Below, one piece after another: positions 12,301 to 27,300 of a stretch of 64,000 nucleotides of DNA; the first letter of the stretch is position 1, and the number at the start of each line of letters is the position of its first letter. Position numbers and translations under genes: made by a program. This DNA is from Leptasterias polaris (taxonomy: Eukaryota; Echinodermata; Asteroidea; Forcipulatida; Asteriidae): NCBI GenBank assembly GCA_037783415.1, contig JAZGTN010000098.1, forward strand, positions 1,674,001 to 1,738,000, written 5' to 3'. The notes under the pieces are model-generated. The model did not search any database and had not been told where the DNA came from. It saw only the letters and a program-made list of their open reading frames with translations.

Positions 12301-15300
12301 TATTTCTAGGTGGCTTGGAATAGCATCCCTTGGTACCGTCAACCAACCAAATGACATACCTGCAAGCATGAATCCAGACCCAGTTCAACCTCCCACCGGC
12401 CAATCCGTTTGTTCCCTCGTACCGGACTTGGCCAACGAGCAGCGGGTCGTCTGCGAGCAGAGACCAGACACAATACCGGTGATCGGAGCAGGGGCACGGC
12501 TTGGCATCGTGGAGTGTCAGAGGCAATTTCGTGAGGAGAGATGGAACTGTACAATCCATGATCAGGAGCAAAATGCCTTTGGAAAAGTGTTGAAAACAGG
12601 TAAATATGTTGAACTCGCACCTCTTTGATGATTCAAAAACAACCATTACCTAAGCTCTGTTTTTTAACTGATATTACTGAACTATATCTACTGCCCTGAA
12701 CTGAAGTTCAGTATAATTTCACTGAAACATTGGTGCATAGAGCCGCTACCCCAATGAGTTTTGATACACAATGATTACCAAGTTTGAGTCGAGTCTGCCG
12801 ATGGTAGAGTTTTTTAATAAATGGTTTTTGACTTCATACTTGCTTGTTGCTGATGAAGCCGATGATATGGCGAATATGGCCATCATCCATTGAAGTTCTA
12901 TAATTAAGTCGTCAATTTTACAGGCTAATGGCTAAACTGTGTAACCATTATTCATCTTGCTTTAATAGTTTTCTTGTACTATTAATTATGTCCCACCCCG
13001 GTGTACACGTGCCTGTCTAGTCAGGGAATTACCAGGGAAGACTCACACAAGGACACTCGTGGTGTCACTGGCATTTCAAAGGCCCGCCGCAACACCCGAT
13101 CTTTTGGTATCGACACCGCAATCCGCTCGCCCCTTTAAACCCTTCATAAAAAGACTGTGTGCGGTCATGATGTCTTTTTCTTCCATTGGCTTAATGCTGT
13201 ATTGGTTTTGAAGCCTTGCTTCCGGATGTGTAGAAGTTCAGCAAAAATTATCCGAAAGGTATCACCCTCCCTTGATCAGTGCATACAGAGTGGGACCAGG
13301 CAGACCGACTGAGTCGATGATTGCCGGAGGGGAAATCAATTTGGGGGAGGAGGGCACGTGCCCCCCACCCTAGTTACGTCACTGAGCAATATTAATATGA
13401 CACACGCCAACCTATGAATGATGGGAAAATGAGGATATCAGTTTAGTACACCAGTCAGCATTGTGTGTAACAACCACACCCTCCGTTTTTTTTCGAACCA
13501 CACCCCGTCGCTTATTCGAACGTTAATAGATTATTTCCTGCATCTGCATTGTATACGCGTAAAGGTATCTGAGGTAATCAAATAACGTTCAAATACACGC
13601 TCCACGTAAAAGCAAATACATGTACATATGTACATGTACTATTTTTATCACTGTCATCGTTTTTTTAACTCTACCGAAGAGTCTTTCGAACATACGCTCT
13701 ATGTGCCACCAATGGCGCTCTATGTGCCACCAATGGCGCCGATTCACTAACCGATCATGCATTTATGTCCTACGCTGCCCTCCATGTTGTAAACGCAAGT
13801 AACCCTATTCGTCTACATGAGCTATTGTACACATTACGGATAATCTCAGCTAGAGAGCCATGGGAATCATAGTGCTTTTGACCGCCTGGAACCCTGTCGA
13901 CTCAGTTGATACTGGAACCCTTTCGACTCAGTTGATCCTTGCTCTATAATACAAAAATAGCACATCAACTTACCTCCCCTTATCAATGTGACATGTGAGC
14001 TCATTTGTCAATTGTATTTGAATACTTCTTGTTGGTCGTCAAATACTTGTGTTGTTTCGTTGTTCTATCTAATTCAACGTATGGTTGTCCCAATATTTGG
14101 AAAACAGCACCACTTAAAAATGTTTTAACATTTTTTTATTAATTTGTTAAATTTAACAACCGGTATTCTACCAAATGCACATAGTATTAATTCATTAATT
14201 TGATGTAAGCATGACTGTGCATGATAGAATTTACAGACGATATCACAAACTCGAAGGCATTCGTAAAAACTGTTACCCAAAACTATGTAAAGGAAAAATC
14301 TGATGGTCTGTGCGGTAGATTAGAAAACACAGACAAACAAACACAAAGAAAAGTAGATATGGTAGCAGGACACCAAAATACCAATTAAGTTGAAATTTGT
14401 GAGTGTGGGGTACACTATAGTTTGTTATGGTAAAAGGTGACATGGAATGCATGGACTTCGAAGGAATGATGTAGAATTCAATGTGTCTGACATCCAGACC
14501 AGTATTACAATGAGGATTTCAAAACAATTAGACACGTGTAGGATTTTAGTAGGAAGGTTGGTAACAACAAATCCTATACACACATCAACACAAATGCTTA
14601 AGCATTTATTTTTACATGCATGTAAAGAACGAAAACACAAACAACAACATTTTCAGTGAAGCCTTATATAAGATTAAGAAGCTGATTAATTTTAACAATG
14701 CAAAACGTTGAATGAATATTATGTTTTAATCCTATATTAATGTAGATATAAACTAACCTGTGAAAAAGGTGGTAGTGTTTTTGAGATACCGCCAAAAATC
14801 TGGAGCAGTTATGTCCACGCGGGACCCGTAATTGGAATACACAATCTGAGAAACGTTTCATGCAGAAAGATTTCTCAGATTGATAACCACATTCTTTTGA
14901 AAGGTGTAATTTCTCAAAATGTGATGCATTACCAACAGCTGCACTGCTTCTCACCAAGTTAATTTTTATGGTCATTAATTTTTGTTGGAGTAATCACCAG
15001 TTCCCTTTAAAGCATGTGCCCTAAACTAAAAGCGTTCGGCCGCTGTTTGATATTGTTTGTCACAAATCGCTGCAAATTTCTCAAAACTCTCCAGTTCAGC
15101 ACCGTCTCCTCGTTAGAAATTGAAACAAAAACAACATGCTGAACGATTGCTTTCAATCACAACCCCCACTAGGTATGAAAACATGCCGCGGGTCACACTT
15201 GGCGTCTAGTGACGAGCTAATCGAACACGTTTTCGGTTCACACAATCCTACCCTCTCTAGATTTACCCGGTTATGTTCTTTTTGATGTAATCTGGACTAA

Positions 15301-18300
15301 ATCTCACGGAAGTATGCCCATCAGTCCGTCAGCAACATAACACGGGTGTAATGCTACCAATTAGTAGTGTAATTACATCTTGTTTGAGGCCAAATGGTAG
15401 TTGCCTTTTTGAGGGCCACTGCTATGTTTGCTGCAACACGAACGCGTTTCAAATTCCAAGGAGATTCTGATTTCTATGTGAATATCTGGGAACACGTTTA
15501 TATAGTCAATGAAAGTTCACGGGCTCCGTCCATCAGACAAAATAAGCTTTAAATGAATTGGACACTTTCTGACCTATTATGCCATCTTGTTATTGTTACC
15601 ATCAATGGCCGGAGTATAAACATCTCAATAAAATAAACACTACAGGATTGGATTGAAACTTTCATCATCCGTGGTTTTGTTCTCTTCCGTTTTCTTTAAC
15701 CTGATCCCATGTTCATCAGATGGGTTGCTTAGAGCATGCTCAGAGAACCTGTTCTCATGTCCATGAGATGGCTGGCTCAGAGCATGCTCAGAGAACCTGT
15801 TCCCATGTCCATGAGATGGTTTGCCCAGAGAACCTGTTCCCATGTCCATTAGATGTCTGACTCAGAACATGCTCAGAGAACTTGCTCCCATGTCCATCAG
15901 ATGGCTGGCTTAGAGAACCTGTTCCCATGTACATCAGATGGCTTGTTCAGAGCATGCTCAGAGAACCTGTTCCTATATCCATCAGATGGCTGGCTCAGAG
16001 GCACAGCCTAAGATCAAGAAGGAGATGTTGACCAATACGTAAAATGCCAACATAACTTACCGGCGCCCTCTATTGGATTTAGTAGATGCATCACTTTAGT
16101 AGAAAGAGCATCATGGAGGAAGAAAGTATCACTTTTTTCCTCCAATTGTAGATTGCCATTACAATTTATTTTCTTATTACGAAATTGTTGTAAACCCACC
16201 TTTGGAATTAAATTCATGACATGAACATTTCATTTAATGTTCAGGCAAACTTTCTAACCCTGTATTTTTTATTCTATCACTACAGCTAGCAGGGAAACAG
16301 CCTTTGTGTATGCCATTACCAGTGCTGGAGTAGTTCATGCCGTGACGAAGACCTGCAGCATGGGTAACTTGACAGACTGCTCGTGTGATGTGTCCCGTAA
16401 CGGCATCTTCAATGAAGAGGGTTGGCAGTGGGGAGGATGCAGCGATAATGTAGCCTATGGGGTGAAAATTGGCAAGCAGTTTGTCGACGCAGCAGAGGAT
16501 ACCGACAGCAAGGTCCGCAATGCCATGAACTTACACAACAACGAGGTTGGAAGACAGGTAAATATTTTGTCACTTTTTGGTATAAGTATTACAGGGGTCT
16601 TTTCGAAAGCATGACTTTCGCTTTGGCTCCAGCTTCGGATCAGTGTGCAAATTAGAAATGCCTGAATATCGAATTCGATATTTCTAAAAGGCTAAAGGTA
16701 ACTGTGGTTGTTTCCATTTAGGTTTCCATTTAGGTTTCCATTTAGGTTTCCATTTAGGTTTCCATTTAGGTTTCCATTTAGGTTTCCATTTAGGTTTCCA
16801 TTTAGGTTTCCATTTAGGTTTCCATTTAGGTTTCCATTTAGGTTTCCATTTAGGTTTCCATTTAGGTTGGTTGCTTCTCATCACCCAGTCGTTGTATTTT
16901 CTCTTTTAGACTGTCATGAAAGATCGAGGCAGTGACTTTCATTGTGGTTTGACTTTCAAAATTGTTTTGTTTGTATACGGTGTATCGTATGACTGTGATG
17001 TAGGCCTAGGTCTTGTCGTTTACAAATGGATTCTTGGTTTTTATGTTCGTTTCAAAGTAATACTTACCAGAACGGGAGTTTTCGGCAATTAGTTACATGT
17101 TTATTGAAAACATTGGGATTGAAATTAAATTACTCATCCCTATAAACCAATGATTTAACAATATGGAACTCAATTGGTTTAGAAAATTAAACAACTTTTC
17201 TCAAACAAAACATTGTCAAAAAGGCACTGTACACGTTTGGTAATTACTCAAAATATATTCTAGCATAAACACTTTCTTGGTAACGAGCAACGGAGAGCTG
17301 TTGATAGTATAAAACATTGTGAGAAACGACTCCCTCTGAAGTAACGTAGTTTTTGAGAAAGAGGTAATTTCTCACTAAAATAATAAAAGACTTCTGGCCA
17401 GAAGCCTTTTATTCCTATCTGAAAGCACACTAATTTGTACAACAAGGGTGTTTTTTCTTTCATCATTTTCTTGCAACTTCAATGACCAATTGAGTCCAAA
17501 TGTTCACAGGCTTGTTATTTTATGCATATGTTGGGATACACCAAGTGAGAATACTGGTCTTTGACAATTACCAAACGTGTTCCGTGCCTTTAACGTCTCA
17601 TCTTCAGTCGGATTATTCTTGTTTTCTTGCACCTTTCAGTTCCATGGCCTTCAAAGTGGTCCACATTGTAAACGTAAACCATAATGACTTAATGCGTGGT
17701 AAATGAAGAATGAGTGTTGTATTCCAAATCGTTGGATCTTATGACCCATTCATTCAGGTTTAATTGGTTACGGGATAATGGATCCGACAGCCACAAAAAA
17801 CTGGATATAAAAATCCAACAACTTATCAACAAACAGATATGGACGTTATGTGTCGGTAAACTATAGTGTCATAAAATCTTAAACCTTGAATTCCTATAGT
17901 TCGTTGGTTACGGTGATGCCAACCCACGTGGTTTTATATCATGTCATGACATATTGAAGCTGGACGGTTCAGCTTGTTTGTTGGAAGTTATATCCAATAT
18001 TGTTCATTCAAACCACACTTCATTAAACATATCTTTAAAACTAATCAAATGAAATAGGTGAGGAACATTGTGGGAGAAAGCAACATTTACCAAGAACTGT
18101 TTCGTACGTTTTTGTTTTGGGTTTTTTTTTTTTTTTTTTTTTTTTTTGGTGGGGGGGGGGGTGATATAATTCCCATCGTCGTTTCAATATACACACAATA
18201 AACGCCCATATAAATATACACAAAATAGGCCTACACAATTTCGCCATACGCAATGGGCATGTTTGAAAATAAAAACAATAAATTGTTGAAAGATGTTTCT

Positions 18301-21300
18301 GAGAAGGTTTTGTGTATGTCTGCATCGGGCATATGTCGACTGCAACAATCGTTCACTTGGATTTGGCTCTCGCTTTGAATTGACTGTTCAAGCCTACACG
18401 AAAAACATCGGCAATTTGCCTGTATGCTTAAGAACATGTAGGCATTTAGTGGACTGGAAATTGATACCAACGAATAGATTGTGTACCTCTCACTTGTATT
18501 TGCAAATATTCTTACATTATTATTCTGACTTGTATCTCTAATGGCCGTGGATTCTGGGTCTGAGCTGTGAATAGTTTCTGCGCCATTGACAACGTTTACG
18601 TTTTACGATTCGGCAATTTTTTATGATTCGTGTCAACATTGTAAAGCCCTCATTAAGGGTTCGTCCATGTTTGCTAATCATTGCTGCCACATTTTGGGAT
18701 GAGTGACTAGACTGTTACCGGTAATCACTCCAATTTGCATACCTGTTTAAGCTGAATAGAATGGATGGAAAGACGGAGGGGATGGACAGGTGGATTTTAA
18801 CTTGGTGTTTACATTTTGTGTGTGCGTTGAATTTGAGTCAACTCTGTGCTTTCTTTTGTCTTTTCTGATGGAAATTCTTTGCGACTTTATCACTGCAATA
18901 AAAGGGAGCTTTACAGCTGCAAATTAGCAATATACTTTGATTGTGTGTTTTTGTTTTTTTTGTTTTTTTACAATGGCACAGTGTTTAATATCAATAGCAA
19001 TGAAATTGTTGTTTCATCATTTCCGGATGACTTTCTGATTAAATTCCAAAATGGCGGACGAAGGAATACATTTTATATGGGGATCTATTTTCAGATCAAT
19101 TTGGGGAATATTTACAAAGTTTTACTATTGTTTTTGGTACGATTGGCCTTTTTTAGATTTCTGAGTTGGTTGTCGATGTTTGCTTTTCTCGTTTCAAGGA
19201 ATTACACCGAAACGTCTCTCCCTGTGTCTTATGATGATGTTCAAATACTTCAAGGAACTACACTATAAACTATGAAGCCACTATGTGTGTTTCTCACGGA
19301 CATTCATCCAATCTGAAATCAATTTGATAGTGCTTCTGCAAACCATACTTCCCTGGAACAAGTATAGATTTCATTGTATTGAACGGCCGTGTGAATACAT
19401 TCCCCTTATTCTTCGGGGTATGTGACCACATGAGAGAAATCACACCTTGTTGTGAGATATCTTCATCGGTTTAATCCCGCAGGAATCTCAAGATAACTGT
19501 ATGTATTCGCCGGATTAACACTTACTTAACACGGGATTAAAAGTGTTGAGGTACGGTAACGCTTTGGCAAACAGTATGGTCTCACCTCAGGGGAAGATGA
19601 AGAAAATAAGGTTATTTTTATGTCATTGGTTTATTTCTATTCTCTGGTTTACAAATAACACACCACGACTAACCTGTGAAAATTTCATCAACTCGAAAAT
19701 AAAATAAATGTGTTCTCGGGGAGTTTTGTGCACGTTCGTGCAAGTTCTTAATTGAATTGCGGCAACCGAATCAAACAGTGCTGATTTGGGGGTTTTCATA
19801 TGTTATTTTCTTAACATCGACTTTAATTCAGAAGAACTTATTTCTCTTTACTGGAGGGTTATTCCTTGTTTTAATTCTGTTAATAATGAGCTTTCAAATA
19901 GAATTAATAGCCATTCCTCCCAATAGTTTCCAGTCTAAGAGATTCTTGCTTATGCACCAAGGACATTTTACTTTTAAACCCTATTTTGTCAGGTACCCCC
20001 TTCAAGAATGCCATCTTAAAAAGTAAGATGATGGATTGGGCTTGAATTGAACATGCCTCGGGACAAACAGATGTTCATTGACTTGTCATTCAGAGATGTC
20101 GTACTTTGTGTACCACTATGCACTGAAACGTCCAAAACGTTTTGAAATTGATATGATGTTGGTTTCTTTGTTACGACGGGGTTTTCCGAAAACGAAAAGG
20201 AAAAATGGTTGAGTTCTGTCAAATTTGCCAGAGCAAAATGAACAAAATTAAAGGCAATGTATGCTTTTGTTAATTACTCCACACTGCCATATAAAACCCT
20301 ACTTGGTAAAAAGCACTGGGGAGCTGTGGATATTATCAAAGACTGTTAGAAACGACCCCATTTGAAGTAATGTAGTTTTAGAGAAGGGGGTAATTTTCAT
20401 CCACAAATTTGAATCTGAGAAAGGCTTCACGTAAATAAAAAGCACACAATTCTATGCAACGATTGTGTTTTTCTTTCATTACTTTCTTGCAAGATTGATG
20501 ACCAATCTTGAGCCAATTTTGTTCACAGGTTTGTTATTTTTAATGCATATGTTGGGATACACAAACTGAGAATACTGGTCTATTTGACAATTACCAAAAG
20601 TATGCATTAGAGCCACTTCTGAAAGAGACTTGTATACCTTGGATTATTCCATTTAATTGTTTATCATTCTCATTATTACAATCTCAAAAACAATATTTCA
20701 AAAGAAGTTTAGGCTGAAAATTTACATCGTTTTGCATTTTGCATAAATATTTCCCTCCGCGTTGAAACGTTCTCATATAGTTTCTTCCAATCAAAGTACG
20801 CACACTGTTCCTTGCCCTATGTCTTGACTGACGCAATGGAAATAAACGCGTAAAAACAACGAATCATGAACAAGAAATCAGTGACACATCAACTGTGTTT
20901 TCTTTGTTTTCACTCTTCATGTCCACATCATAATGTTGATGCAGTTTTCACAGATTAGTTATATCTTGGAGAAAGACTCCTACCTCCATGGTTGTCTGGA
21001 TGAAGTGTTCACTGGATGAAAATGAATATACTCTTTCAAGAACCAACACCTTTGTTGTCTGATGTGCTAATTAGAAAATGATGACTCACACACTATCTTC
21101 ACCATCGGCTCAAGATAATTAGTCAGTTAATTAGAGAATGGTCACACCCAATATGGCAAAAGCATGTCTTCAACAATGTCATTTACTGATAGTTCTTGTT
21201 ATTCAGGTTACGCTGTGCATGGTGAACTGTGTGAACTATAGCTGTGAATAACCTGTGTATGACCTATGACCTATGTCAACACACACATACCAGTATCTTT

Positions 21301-24300
21301 ATTACTAGCAATAACTGTTAAAACAGCTTTAATGCGAAGCCTTTTATTGGTTTCGTCAACTGTGATTCTATTGTGTAGATACTCCACAAAATACCAGTCG
21401 GCAAACCAAAAGCACACCCGTTGCACCGCCGCACATGTGCGTTTTTGTCAAATTGTTTATTTTTATGTGACATCACGATAACGACGGTGGTTTTATCTGA
21501 CCAAACTGTTAAAGAAAATATTGTGAAAAAAATCTCGCCATTTTCAAAATGGATTTTGTTTAACAATTTCACGTAAAGTTACGAAACTGATATCCTGTCT
21601 CTATACGCACAACTTATCTCGAGAGAGAAAAAACCAATCTGGTCATAAATTATCCGACGAGCACAAGAAGGTCATACAATGGTTGTTTTCTTGTTGTTCT
21701 CAACCATAAAACGTCCGCCGTTGTTCAGGAAAGGACAACGCTGTTTGTGTGTGCCCGACATCTCATTGTTGCAAATATACCGGCTTATAGAGATAATGAT
21801 TTGGAGACCTGGCCTTTGTTCCAATGTAAAGAGTAGGTGTTTGATGGCATAATTCCAATAAAATGGGGATGAGCCACTCTGAAGAGGGTCGGCTCTAGTC
21901 AGTGTAATTATCTAGAGAATGGGGGTAGACTAGACATGAAGGGGATTTTAACTACAAGGGCAAACCCCAAATATCAGGCAAATCAATCTGACAATAAAGC
22001 GATCTGTAGCCGTGTGGGGAGTATGGATGGGGCTGTCCTCAGTACAGTAAGCTCTCCTAGATTTTGAACTGATACTTCAAAGGACAGTACCGCGACAATG
22101 TGACTGTTGAAACTTTCATGCATGGATAGGCACGTCAAAAATACAGCATTCCTGACTATTTCCAAGCAGTTAAAAGTGCACGAACACCTCTTGTTTTAGT
22201 ATTTGGATTAGATTTAGAAAATTATTCCACTCTTCTCGTTTTCAATAAACACGTCATTTCATCTGAGAAAGTGGTCAAGAATTGAAGAAAACGTATGATT
22301 GTCTGTACGGTTTTGACAATTGCAAATAAGAAATCTATTCCTGATAGGGACCTAATTGCAGAATTTCAGACGGAAACGTTGCTCAATAGAATGTCCTAAA
22401 CGTTTGCTTTGAGATCAAAAATTGTCACTTTTATGTTGCTTCTTTATCTTTGTTAGAATCATCTTCTTCTTCGCTTTTCTATTAAATTTGTCCAGGCATT
22501 TATTACGTAAAGGAAACTTTCAGCATGCGTCAAAAGTTTGCAAACGCTGACCCTGCTTTTCCTGCCATAATTATGTCGAAACAAACCTATCATTGAAAGT
22601 AGGTTTGCAGCTTTGACTGGAGACTACATTTAAAGGAGTCATTTTTATTAATTTAATAATATACTCAATATGCTGAAGTTATCGAGTGACCTGAATACGT
22701 CTCGGAATAGTCTCTTTATCTATCGTTTGTCAGCAACGGGGCCCAAAGTAACTTTTCAGCTTGAATACTATTTCCAACCGGCACGTGTAAAAACGTCTTG
22801 AATTCGAGGCTACTATAAAGTGACCTATAGATCGATGAACCTGCTTTTACAGATCGACGAACCCTGAATATTGATCAAGTGCAAATTGAATCTTAATCTC
22901 AGGAATATTAACTTTCATGGTGCATGCTTTGGACGTCAGATTAAGTCTGGAAAAGTGGAGCAAACCCAATTAAATTAATTCATTATGTCGTTATATTTTC
23001 TTCCTGGCGTGAAATCTAAGTAACATTGGCAAGGAGGCAGGTGTCTTAAAGTGAGCTTTTCAGACCTCCTGATCAATAATGAAGGCACTTCCATTATTAA
23101 TTCCTTAAAAAGTCATTCACTAATTGTACTTTTGTTTTTTACGAAAAAGAGTGGTCTTTGTATTTTGCATTCGTTCCATGGTATTTCCTGAGTGGTAAGG
23201 TACGACCAGATTAAGAGTAATGTTTTCTTGAGTCTCGAAGATTCACGTAGACCAACATTAATTCCTATCCGTTAGTCGGTTCTTTTGATGTTAGTTCCGA
23301 TAATTAACTCGCAATGATGTTTTTTAATTAATGGTAGACCAAAACGAATAATCAGTTTCAGGCAATAAATAACAAATAAGCATAAATAAAGTATTAACTA
23401 AATAAAGACATTAATAATTGAAGTAATAATACAAATACAAGGGTGTTTATTTGCTGTGTGGTAGTTTGCCGTGGTTTGTCCACGGAGAGGAGAAAACGAC
23501 TTTCCTAATTATTAGCCTTTAAGCGTTCAAATGGTCTGCATTTACACACATTTCTGCTAAATTAGATCGACCCCGTACTTGATAACTTATCCGGTACTTA
23601 CCAATGCCCGCGATGTTCGGCCAATTTTCTCCCAGCGTGATGTCCCCACATTGGACACCGAGGCAGGCCGGGTCATCAAGGGTGCTGAAACAACACCTTG
23701 AAATTGAAATATTGCAACATGGCTGGGTCCCTAGTACGGTGCAACTGTTCTAACTCTCGGCTTTCAAGCTGTCAAAACGGCTTACATTTTACAGTGAAAG
23801 ATTGCGACGACAAGTGTTTTATTTTTCTGATATTATTTTCATTCATCTAACTGTGAGAAAAAGAAGCTGAAAAGGATCATGAGTCCACCATAGTGGATTA
23901 TCCCCTGTGTGGTTTATCATACGTGATTCGTATGGATTATCCCTTTATTCCCTGGTTTATTACTTGATACTGGATTATTCTTAAATTAGTTATCCGGTTT
24001 GTTTAAATTAATACTAATAGGAACACAGTAAGTATAGGCTAAATGACTAATGCGAAAGACGGACGTGAAGACAACATGTTAAAAACAACGTCTGTCATTC
24101 ATGTATGTTCGGCTATTTAAAAAGATAAATGGGCACGCTGAAATGGATTCCTATTGAAGGGGAATGCATTGTTGGATGTTACACATTAATCTTCAAACTG
24201 AAATAAGTCTAACACATCTTAGATATTCAGTTGAAGGAGTGAAACACATCTTCAGCCGACATTAAAGACAATTTTATGTTACCTTGGCTAACTGTATTAC

Positions 24301-27300
24301 TGTATTGGAGACATTTCCTCCATATCTGAACCAAAGGCTGTGGTGACGGATTATTAATGATATATAAGAATTTTTCTCTTTTCAACCCAAAACTAGTACA
24401 GAACGTACGGTTTTCGGGCTTGGCACCCCATTTTCCAATGCCCTAAATGCTCCTCTCTTTGAAAAAAGCCTATCGTGTTACTTTTTAAAATCGGCCTGCC
24501 CTTGGAGGGTCTGGAGCCCCCGAGCCTCCTCCTTGGGTGCGCCACTGCGATATGAGACCTTAAATAAACAATGCTGTATCCTGTACTGATTAATCACCCC
24601 AAGAAAAAAAAAATGTACTTCTTCTCTTTTAGTAATTCCACCTCAGGGATGAGTTTCCTGCTTCTTAAATTGAAGCCATCTTTAACATGTCTGCACGGTA
24701 CAACCTAATCTGCGACACAAGCAATGTCTGAACTTGCAACAGTGTATTGCCTTTCCCTGTTGGCTTTTAATCACCTTTCCTTGGTTGAAATCACGTTCGG
24801 TTTTGGGAACAAAATCTTTGTTCGCTAATTGATTTAATATCCGTGTTATTTGTCGAATTAATGGGTAGATTTACTGTCGGTACTGGAGTGTTAATAAGTA
24901 AAGTGATACCATATACACGCTTTGGGGCTAGCTTTTCGGTGGCGGGCCATTTTATGGTCCGACTGTAAGAGTGTGAGGTCGCAGTGTTTCCAGCCAGAGG
25001 CTTGGTGTTGTATATTCAGTATGAACCTTTGACATTAAGGACATCTGTGTGTCTGCTAGTCAACCAATCACAACCAGATGTGGGTTAAGCTGTGTGATTG
25101 GTCAATATTTTCAGCTGTCAATGCCAACTTGAAAATGACAGATCAACCTTTTACAACTTCTCTGTATTTCTTAGAGTTGGCCACAGTTGCAAAACTACTG
25201 CAGTTACTTCCTGTGTAATACAGAAAAGCTGACGTTTTTAAAGGCAGGGTATATATCTTTCGTAATTAAAAAATACTTGGTAGAGAGCACGGGAGAGCTG
25301 TTGATATTGTAAAACATTGTTAGAAACGACACCCTTTTTGAGGTAGTTTTAGAGAAAGAGAAAATCTTTCACCCCAAAATTTGAATCTGAAAACACACAA
25401 TTCTATGCGACAAGGGTGTTTTTTCTTACATTATTTTCTTTCAACTTCGATGACCAATTGAGCCCAAATTTTCACTTTATGCATACGTTGGAATACACCA
25501 AGTGAGGATAATGGCCTTATTTGACAATTACAAAAGTACTAAGTACAGACATAGTACAGTATTGGCAACTAACTGGAGAGTATAAGTTTCAATCTAAAAG
25601 CAAGCAACAGCCGACAGGTTTTTATTCACTTTTGTAGTCAATAGTTATTGTTTGGAAATCATCATTCAGAAAAAACACCATACCAACCTCAACCTGCGAC
25701 ACTCTGAGAATTCGACACGACACAGGGGGGTGTACCCCACTAAAATAGGGATATAATAGAGCGTCAACTTCGTTAATACCGATTTGAGCGCCCAATAAAA
25801 GGGGTAGAGTGTGAAATATGTGTACCCAATTGTAACCTGGGGTTGTTGACTTCCAACTTGAGGTATTTTGGATGACATAGACCCTGAAATAAATTGTCAT
25901 ATTTGCCGAGAGGTGTAGGGCATTTTTCAAGATTAATGCTCGGACGTTTGGAAAATTACACCGGTGTAGGGGTGTTGTTGTTTGGAAGGGGAATAACTTG
26001 AAGAGTCCAGTGACTCACCATATCAAATTGAACAGAGGATAACATTTCAAGAGTCAATTAATAATTGCCCCTTTATAGTAAAAAGCTGTGAGACTTCTAA
26101 GTATTTTTTTTAATATTATTTTTGAATATTCAGCATTTTGCACTGTATGGGAGTTGTGGGGTGGCCCCACAGTCGTTTCGGCGTTGAAACCCATTCTGGC
26201 AAGGGTGGGCGCATGATCTCCAGTGACTAATGGAAGTCATGTTGGAGAAGGCCTATCTGCTGATCTAATCGGACATGGGCTTAGCATTACCTTTCAGCCG
26301 AACTTCTTGATTTTGGCGCCATTTGTTGGCACAATGGCAAGATTTGGGTCTTTGCATTTGACAGACGCAAATTAAAGAGGTCTCATAGCGTGCCGTCCTC
26401 CCATGCAGATATGATTCAAAATGGCGTACGTGGATAAGGGATCAACTCGATCCAAACTTCCCCGGTACAACGATGCCACCAAGTTTTCAATAATTGATTT
26501 GAATGGGAAGAGTTGTGGATAAGTTGACCCTCTGAGTTTGGTGTCCGGACGTGTAGTCTAGAATGGTTGACGAAATGTCTTGACAGGTAGTACCATTATA
26601 GTACAAAGGGACTGGTTTGGTAATTGCCACAACACGTCATAAAGTCATTGGTGTGGTCCATCTTTGTCAATCCAAAACTACTCCTATAATTGGCATTAAT
26701 TGGCTGCCAAACACACAGACAAATGCATTTACAATTGCCTTGTCAATTGAATATACTGGTGACAGAAAGAACAGTCAGAAGGCTTAGTGGTCATAATTTA
26801 TGGACTTTTTGTATTTTATCAGAGATACACAATAATTTATGAGGCCATGTCCGAATGGATGGCTTCGGCAGCTGTAGCCAAAGTCGCTTAATTCGGACAC
26901 GGTCTATAAACCTGTTTACAACAAACTGACACTCGTTAGCGTATTACCTACATGGTGTTCTTCTTGGTCTATTCACCGGGAGTGCCCGATTGAACAAACT
27001 ACTGCAAATTACCGAAATCTTTTGATTATTGACGAATTCATTATTTAATCAAACCAATTATTGTAATAGGTAAAGTTTGGATGGTCACAAGCTTTCAAGA
27101 CATTATTCTAGTGCCGTCACTATTTCTTTAGGAAACTCTAAATGCTACTGCTGATAAATACACTGTGTCGTTTGGTAGGTTATTGAAAAAGAGGGACATG
27201 TTGAAATGACTGCTTATTGCTGTATAAGTAATTTTGTTTTCGTGAGCATTCTTTATTGCGCTAAAAAATCAACCCCTCCTTTTCAAACCATCAGCATCAG

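Noticed and set aside
16684..16935. FPFR and KWKP repeat peptides on the two strands
   Set aside because: Both arise from the 12-bp microsatellite-like array, whose period is a multiple of three.
18846..19268. 140-codon + strand open frame in Wnt16 intron 3
   Set aside because: No recognisable domain, aromatic/leucine-rich composition typical of T-rich DNA, no splice-like borders and inside an intron.
25622..25930. 102-codon reverse open frame
   Set aside because: Overlaps a dispersed repeat also present at 31.3 kb and has no known domain.
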